From Mycobacterium sp. (GTDB taxonomy: Bacteria > Actinomycetota > Actinomycetes > Mycobacteriales > Mycobacteriaceae): 9,893 nucleotides of DNA. Made by a program: the position numbers and the translations under genes. The stretch is taken from NCBI GenBank assembly GCA_023264755.1, contig JAHFVB010000136.1:1-9893 (forward strand). The letters are read 5' to 3'. The notes under the pieces were generated by a model. The model ran no database searches, had not been told where the DNA came from, and saw only the letters and a program-made list of their open reading frames with translations. Below are positions 5,451 through 9,893 of this stretch, one piece after another (position 1 is the first letter of the stretch; each line of letters begins with the position of its first letter).

Positions 5451-6118
5451 GCTGGCGGCTACCCGATCAGTACTTCACCGACATGTACGCCAAGACGTCA
5501 GACCCGTGGCAGCTGTCCGAGCGGTGGTACGAGCAGCGCAAGTACGCACTCACCGTCGCCATGCTGCCGCAGCCCCAGTACCGCCACGCGTTCGAGCCGG
5601 GGTGCTCGGTCGGCGTGCTGACCGAACAGCTGACGCACCGGTGTGAACACGTGACGGCCACCGACGTCGCAGCGGCCGCCTTGGACACGGCCCGCGCCCG
5701 GTTGGAGCGGGCCGCCCGCGGCGACCGCGTCACCCTGCTCCGCAGTTCGCTCGACTCGGACTGGCCCGCAACCGAATTCGACCTGATCGTATTATCCGAG
5801 GTGGCCTACTACCTCAGCGCGGACGCGCTGCGCGCCGTGCTGGACCGGGAATGTCAACGGCTTCGGACCGGTACGACGATCATCGCCTCCCATTGGCGGC
5901 ATCGCGTCGCGGACTATCCGCTCAGCGGCGACCAGGCCAATGCGGCGATTGCCGACACCGACGACGTCAACCAATTGGCGGCCTACCTGGACGACGACGT
6001 GGTCATCACCGCCTTCGTGAAGGGGCCGGTTCAGTCCGTGGCCGCCCGGTCCGAGGTGCCCGGCGCTCAGCCTAGGGCACGCGAAGCGGCCGGAGCCGAG
6101 TCCGACTCGGTCGACTGA
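5447..6118 (+). CDS. NodS-like class I SAM-dependent methyltransferase
   Basis: 223 aa with a Rossmann methyltransferase core. Motif I is FEPGCSVGVLTE (49-60), the acidic SAM-ribose residue is Asp73 in VTATDVA, and the post-II motif is FDLIVLSEVAYYLS (111-124). The N-terminal segment FTDMYAKTSDPWQLSERWYE followed by QRKYALTVAMLP (10-41) and the EPGCSxG form of motif I are typical of the NodS group, whose founding member N-methylates the deacetylated end of rhizobial lipo-chitooligosaccharide. The deacetylase just upstream fits such a step: it would expose the amine to be methylated. The GTG start overlaps the upstream TGA (GTGA). The last 20 residues are Ala/Arg/Glu/Asp rich and lie partly in the 47-bp overlap with the convergent STAS gene, so they may be a recent extension. 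Nod-like chemistry is an analogy, not shown. Confidence 0.85.
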   Translation: MSWRLPDQYFTDMYAKTSDPWQLSERWYEQRKYALTVAMLPQPQYRHAFEPGCSVGVLTEQLTHRCEHVTATDVAAAALDTARARLERAARGDRVTLLRSSLDSDWPATEFDLIVLSEVAYYLSADALRAVLDRECQRLRTGTTIIASHWRHRVADYPLSGDQANAAIADTDDVNQLAAYLDDDVVITAFVKGPVQSVAARSEVPGAQPRAREAAGAESDSVD

Positions 6119-6500
6119 CCGCGCCGATGGCGCTCTCCAGCGTGGTCGCGACCGGCAGGCCGGCTCCGGGATCACAGATCCGCAGCACTCTTTCGACCGC
6201 GGGTCCCGGTACCGTCACCCAACTCACGTCGCGCCGCGAACACGTCACGCCGACGTAGTGCAACGAGGAGAAGCCCTGTGTGCCAAAGAAAGTCATTGCG
6301 CGCAGGTCGACGATCAGGCGGCGCTTGGCGTCCAGGACGGCTTCGACGTACTCGGCGAGCTCGCGGGCGTTGCTGGCATCGAGTTCGCCTGCGGCCGTCA
6401 CCAGCACCATGGCCGATCCGATGAGGCTGCTCGCGAAGGTGGCCGACGCGTGCCGCGTACCTCGTGTGGGCCCAGCGGTGGCGGTATTGGCGGTAGCCAA
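6072..6500 (-). CDS. STAS-domain anti-sigma-factor antagonist (SpoIIAA/RsbV-like)
   Basis: 142 aa, with the STAS fold from about residue 30: MVLVTAAGELDASNARELAEY (31-51), VDLRAMTFFGTQGFSSLH (64-81) and VPGPAVERVLRICDPGAGLPV (97-117). These proteins bind an anti-sigma kinase and so free a SigF/SigB-like sigma factor; phosphorylation at the loop before the second helix switches them off. In SpoIIAA that loop is DSSGL with the first Ser as acceptor; here it is GTQGF, so Thr74 takes the place of the Ser and the Asp is Gly. The start is TTG at 6500, with GGAG (minus strand, 6511-6508) 7 nt upstream; an ATG at residue 31 would cut the first strand. A 25-residue basic, probably disordered N-terminus and a Pro/Arg tail flank the domain. 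It converges on, and overlaps by 47 bp, the methyltransferase gene. The SigF-like promoters nearby fit a role in that circuit. Confidence 0.85.
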   Translation of the reverse strand: MATANTATAGPTRGTRHASATFASSLIGSAMVLVTAAGELDASNARELAEYVEAVLDAKRRLIVDLRAMTFFGTQGFSSLHYVGVTCSRRDVSWVTVPGPAVERVLRICDPGAGLPVATTLESAIGAVSRPSRTRLRPLRVP

Positions 6501-6779
6501 GAGGTAACTCCATCAGTAGAAGTACTCGTACTGAGGCTTACGTCGACGAGCCGGGGCGATGAGCGAAATGCTGCCGCACGGGTGTCGGCGAGGTCTCCTA
6601 CGGCTGGGTACTCAACCTGAGGTAGACGGTAGTACGGATCCGGCCTCGGCACAATGACGGGGCCGGCCGCCAGATTCGTTGCCTCGGGTAAGGAATTTTC
6701 GCAAAACCGGAATATTGGCGACCGGTCGTCACGCTGTAACTCCCAGGGGATGACACGAGCAAGACCGCTAGGAGTGAAC
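6501..6779. other. 279-bp divergent intergenic region
   Basis: It separates the STAS gene (-) from the small secreted-type gene (+). It holds the STAS ribosome site, a 5-2-5 inverted repeat AGTAC-TC-GTACT (6521-6532) about 20 bp upstream of the STAS start, and an unusually A/T-rich patch at 6691-6717. GGGTA hexamers at 6606 and 6686 lack a good -35. I cannot assign a promoter to either gene with confidence. Open frames here have no family match. Confidence 0.4.
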
Positions 6780-7016
6780 GTGAACGCAAGACAGCTAAAG
6801 CCTTTCGCAGCAATCGCCGGGAGCGCAGCCGTGGTGGCGGCCGCGTTGTTCGCCATGACGCTTCAGGGTTCGCCTGATTCCGGAGCCATGGCCGGCGACA
6901 TGTCGACCGGGGTGACCATCACCGCCACCAACCCGCCCTTCGCCGTTCCGGAGGCCGTGCCCAGCATCAAGGGACCCGCTCCGCTGCCGCTGGAGGAGCA
7001 GGGTTTGCCGGGCTGA
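6780..7016 (+). CDS. Small exported or membrane-anchored protein, 78 aa
   Basis: Not a family I can name. After a short basic start (MNARQLK) comes a hydrophobic segment, residues 8-28 (PFAAIAGSAAVVAAALFAMT), that fits a signal peptide or single membrane anchor. The rest is a Pro-rich tail with no charge clusters: ATNPPFAVPEAVP (49-61) and IKGPAPLPLEEQGLPG (63-78), as often seen in short mycobacterial cell-envelope proteins. The GTG at 6780 is chosen because AGGAG (6770-6774) stands 5 nt before it and the signal-like segment follows at once; the frame is open upstream to 6654 but those residues are not protein-like. It precedes pat by 60 bp, and pat seems to have its own promoter, so the two are probably separate units. 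Confidence 0.65.
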   Translation: MNARQLKPFAAIAGSAAVVAAALFAMTLQGSPDSGAMAGDMSTGVTITATNPPFAVPEAVPSIKGPAPLPLEEQGLPG

Positions 7017-7040
7017 TAGTCCTGGCCGCCGAGCCGATGA

Positions 7041-8074
<1,034 letters not shown>

Positions 8075-8102
<28 letters not shown>

Positions 8103-8893
8103 GTCTCTGCATCTCGCTGGCCGGCCGCCCGAGCAACATCGGCACCCGCTTCCACAACTACCTCTACGACCAGCTCGGCCTGGACTTCATCTACAAGGCG
8201 TTCACCACCACCGACATCGCCGCCGCCATCGGCGGGGTGCGAGCGCTGGGAATCAGGGGCTGCTCGGTGTCGATGCCGTTCAAGGAAGACGTACTCGCGC
8301 TGGTCGACGAGATCGAGCCGTCCGCCCGGGCCATTCGTTCGGTCAACACCATCGTCAACGAAGCCGGCCGACTCGTCGCGTCGAACACCGATTACCTTGC
8401 GGTGCAACGGCTCATCGACGAGTATCGGCTCGACTCGACGGGGTCGGTGCTGATCCGCGGCAGCGGGGGAATGGCGAGCGCGGTCGGCGCGGCCTTCCGC
8501 GATCACGGGTTCGGATCCGGAACGGTCGTCGCGCGCAACGAGCCGGCGGGGCGTGCGCTCGCCGAGCGGCTCGGCTACGACTACGCCGCCGAGGTCGGTA
8601 CCAGGTCGGCCACCGTCATCGTGAACGTCACGCCCATCGGCATGGCAGGCGCGCCCGAGGCCACCGAGCGGGCCTTCGAGGCCACCACGATCGCCAACGC
8701 GCAGACCGTATTCGACGTCGTCGCGTTGCCATCGGAGACGCCGCTGATCAGTGCGGCGCGCGCCGCGGGGGTGAACGTGATCACCGGGGCGGAGGTCATC
8801 GCCCTGCAGGCGGCCGAGCAGTTCGAACGCTATACCGGAGTGCGACCGACGCCGGCCCAGGTAGCCGAGGCCTCGGCGATCTCGCGGGCGTGA
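8075..8893 (+). CDS. Shikimate dehydrogenase-like oxidoreductase (SdhL / HI0607 type)
   Basis: 272 aa with the shikimate dehydrogenase fold. The catalytic Lys70 lies in VSMPFKED, Asp106 in SNTDY, the NADP motif is GSGGMASA (129-136), and Gln245 in IALQAAEQF closes the substrate site. However, the shikimate-carboxylate motif of AroE (HSxSP before HN) is replaced by PSNIGTRFHN (19-28), so both Ser residues are gone. This form and the surrounding KDTCLCISLAGRPSN match the SdhL group of Haemophilus HI0607, which has little shikimate activity and an unknown natural substrate. It is therefore unlikely to be the pathway AroE, although automated annotation may call it so. The ATG at 8075 overlaps the pat stop (TGATG), giving a two-gene operon, so oxidation of its substrate may be tied to cAMP or acetylation state; this is inference. 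It converges with the next gene, 3 bp between stops. Confidence 0.87.
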
Positions 8894-8896
8894 CCC

Positions 8897-9802
8897 TCAG
8901 GGCGCGTTGACGACCAGGATCGGCCGCCGCACCCGCTCGAGCAGGTGGCCGGTGAAACCCGCGTACATCAACCTGGCCTGTACGAACCAATTGACCGACG
9001 AGTGCACCGCCGCCGCGGTCGGGGCTGCGTCGGCCGGTAGCGACAGCTCGAATGGCAGCACCACCGGTACTCCCGCCCGCAGCGGAATTCGCTTGCCCAA
9101 CGACACGACTGGGCCGTCGAGCTGGGTGCCGGGCCCCGGGGCGCGGGTCAACGGATGGGACTCCCGCTCGCGCTGCCAGGACACTGCGAGATCGCCGTCG
9201 GGTAGGTCCATCGTCGGCGTCAGGGTGACCTGGCCGTTGATGAGCTCGCCGGCCCGGTACACCGGCTGCGACAGCGCGATGTCCATGACGGTCTCGGCGC
9301 CACCGGAGACCACCTCCATGGGCTCGACGTAGGGGTCGACGTCGGCGGTGCCGATGAGCACGGTGAACTCGCCACGCGTGGCGACGTCGCGACCGCTGCG
9401 TTCGACGGTCAGTCGGCATTCCCAACGGGCGATTGCCGACGACGACGCGGGCGCCCAGGACGGAATCTTGAAAGTCGAGGCCGCTCCGGTGAATTGGCCG
9501 GTCGCGAGCGGAACGTCCTCGACGATGACGCTCACCCAGTCGTCGGTATCGCGGTCGCCGCCGTAGTTGGTACCCACCTGACCGGCCGTCCAGACGGTGT
9601 CGTTGGCGGCGGCCGCCGCCGAGTCGGCGCGACCGGCCCAGTGGTAGCGGTAGAAGTTCGTGTAACCCCAGTCCAGGCGTGCCGAGCTGACCCGGTCGAT
9701 CGGCTTGGCGGGGGTGAAGGTCACCCGGACCGCTTGTCGCGGGGTGACGACTGCCGGCGATACGTCGACGGTGACATCGCCCGCGCGGTCGAAGAGTCCC
9801 AC
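8897..9802 (-). CDS. Arrestin/Spo0M-like two-domain beta-sandwich protein (tentative)
   Basis: 301 aa, no signal peptide, no membrane segment and very few Cys. Two all-beta halves are visible: residues about 1-150 start with LFDRAGDVTVDVSPAVVTPRQAVRVTFTP in outline, and a second half from about 170 contains LSQPVYRAGELINGQVTL and later the strand-rich AGVPVVLPFELSLPAD and SVNWFVQARLMYAG. The phrase 'xYxxGExIxGxVxL' and the WFVQARL strand recall arrestin-fold proteins such as Spo0M, which act as binding or scaffold proteins rather than enzymes. An unusual insert rich in Tyr, Trp, Asp and Ala (about 46-90) is not typical of Spo0M. Start is GTG at 9802, whose G is shared with the TAG stop of the gene upstream (TAGTG), so translation is coupled. 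Function is not known; the fold call is moderate. Confidence 0.65.
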   Translation of the reverse strand: MGLFDRAGDVTVDVSPAVVTPRQAVRVTFTPAKPIDRVSSARLDWGYTNFYRYHWAGRADSAAAAANDTVWTAGQVGTNYGGDRDTDDWVSVIVEDVPLATGQFTGAASTFKIPSWAPASSSAIARWECRLTVERSGRDVATRGEFTVLIGTADVDPYVEPMEVVSGGAETVMDIALSQPVYRAGELINGQVTLTPTMDLPDGDLAVSWQRERESHPLTRAPGPGTQLDGPVVSLGKRIPLRAGVPVVLPFELSLPADAAPTAAAVHSSVNWFVQARLMYAGFTGHLLERVRRPILVVNAP

Positions 9803-9893
9803 TACGGCTGCTTCGCGTTCGGCTTCGCGTACTTCGCCCGGGTGGCCGCGTACTCCTCGGGATGGTGCTTCTTCTGGTAGGCCCGCATTGGCC
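9802..9893 (-). CDS. C-terminal end of a basic protein, 5' cut by the window edge
   Basis: About 30 codons on the minus strand end in a Lys/Arg/Ala-rich tail (AYQKKHHPEEYAATRAKYAK, then PNAKQP) with TAG at 9804-9802. An in-frame ATG lies within the segment, but the gene more likely begins outside. The stop overlaps the GTG of the arrestin-like gene by one base. No family can be named from this tail. Confidence 0.5.
   Translation of the reverse strand, partial: PMRAYQKKHHPEEYAATRAKYAKPNAKQP

Noticed and set aside
6606..6691. GGGTAC (6606) and GGGTAA (6686) as SigF promoters of the small secreted-type gene
   Set aside because: No GGTTT-like -35 at 15-17 nt; the nearest, GGTGT at 6581, is 20 nt away.
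6709..6741. GGAATA as an ECF-type (SigE/SigH) -35 upstream of the 6780 gene
   Set aside because: No GTT-type -10 at the right spacing; only CGTC at 13 nt and TGTAAC at 20 nt.
6398..6856. Minus-strand open frame across the 6501-6779 intergenic region
   Set aside because: No recognisable domain, no ribosome site, and it overlaps both flanking genes in antisense or another frame.
8894..8902. CCCT-C-AGGG between the convergent SdhL and arrestin-like genes as a terminator
   Set aside because: A one-base loop cannot form a hairpin, and no longer stem or U tract is present.

Overview
The window reads as high-GC actinobacterial chromosome, most likely a Mycobacterium or Mycolicibacterium. Four things point there: a cAMP-binding-domain/GNAT fusion that matches the mycobacterial protein lysine acetyltransferase Pat (Rv0998 / MSMEG_5458 type), a WS/DGAT-type acyltransferase, several promoters placed directly on GTG or ATG codons (leaderless genes), and repeated SigF-like promoter boxes (GGTTT / GGGTA). 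I see no tRNA, rRNA, IS element, CRISPR array or phage gene.

Layout. 1-464 (-): N-terminal part of a wax ester synthase/diacylglycerol acyltransferase, cut by the window edge. 581-1453 (+): alpha/beta hydrolase. 1498-1926 (+) and 1995-2171 (+): a 142-aa protein of unknown function and a 58-aa Rho_N-like mini-protein, each behind a SigF-like promoter. 2199-2873 (-): HAD-family phosphatase. 2991-6118 (+): a tightly coupled operon of a GT2 glycosyltransferase, a short acyl-CoA-dehydrogenase-like protein, a PIG-L zinc deacetylase and a NodS-like SAM methyltransferase. It starts from a SigF-like promoter and seems to open with a 14-codon leaderless leader ORF. 6072-6500 (-): a STAS-domain anti-sigma-factor antagonist whose end overlaps the methyltransferase gene tail to tail. 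6780-7016 (+): a small membrane-anchored or exported protein. 7077-8075 (+) and 8075-8893 (+): the cAMP-regulated acetyltransferase Pat and a shikimate-dehydrogenase-like oxidoreductase, translationally coupled. 8897-9802 (-): a two-domain arrestin/Spo0M-like protein, coupled to the basic C-terminus of a further gene that enters from the right edge.

How it fits together. The central part looks like a general-stress or stationary-phase (SigF) neighbourhood: three SigF-like promoters and one STAS regulator of the type that controls SigF-like sigma factors. The most interesting unit is the four-enzyme operon. Glycosyl transfer, deacetylation and methylation recall the NodC/NodB/NodS logic of lipo-chitooligosaccharide synthesis, here joined to an acyl-CoA-dehydrogenase-fold protein. 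Its product is not known to me. The right part pairs a cAMP-sensing acetyltransferase with an oxidoreductase of unknown physiological substrate.
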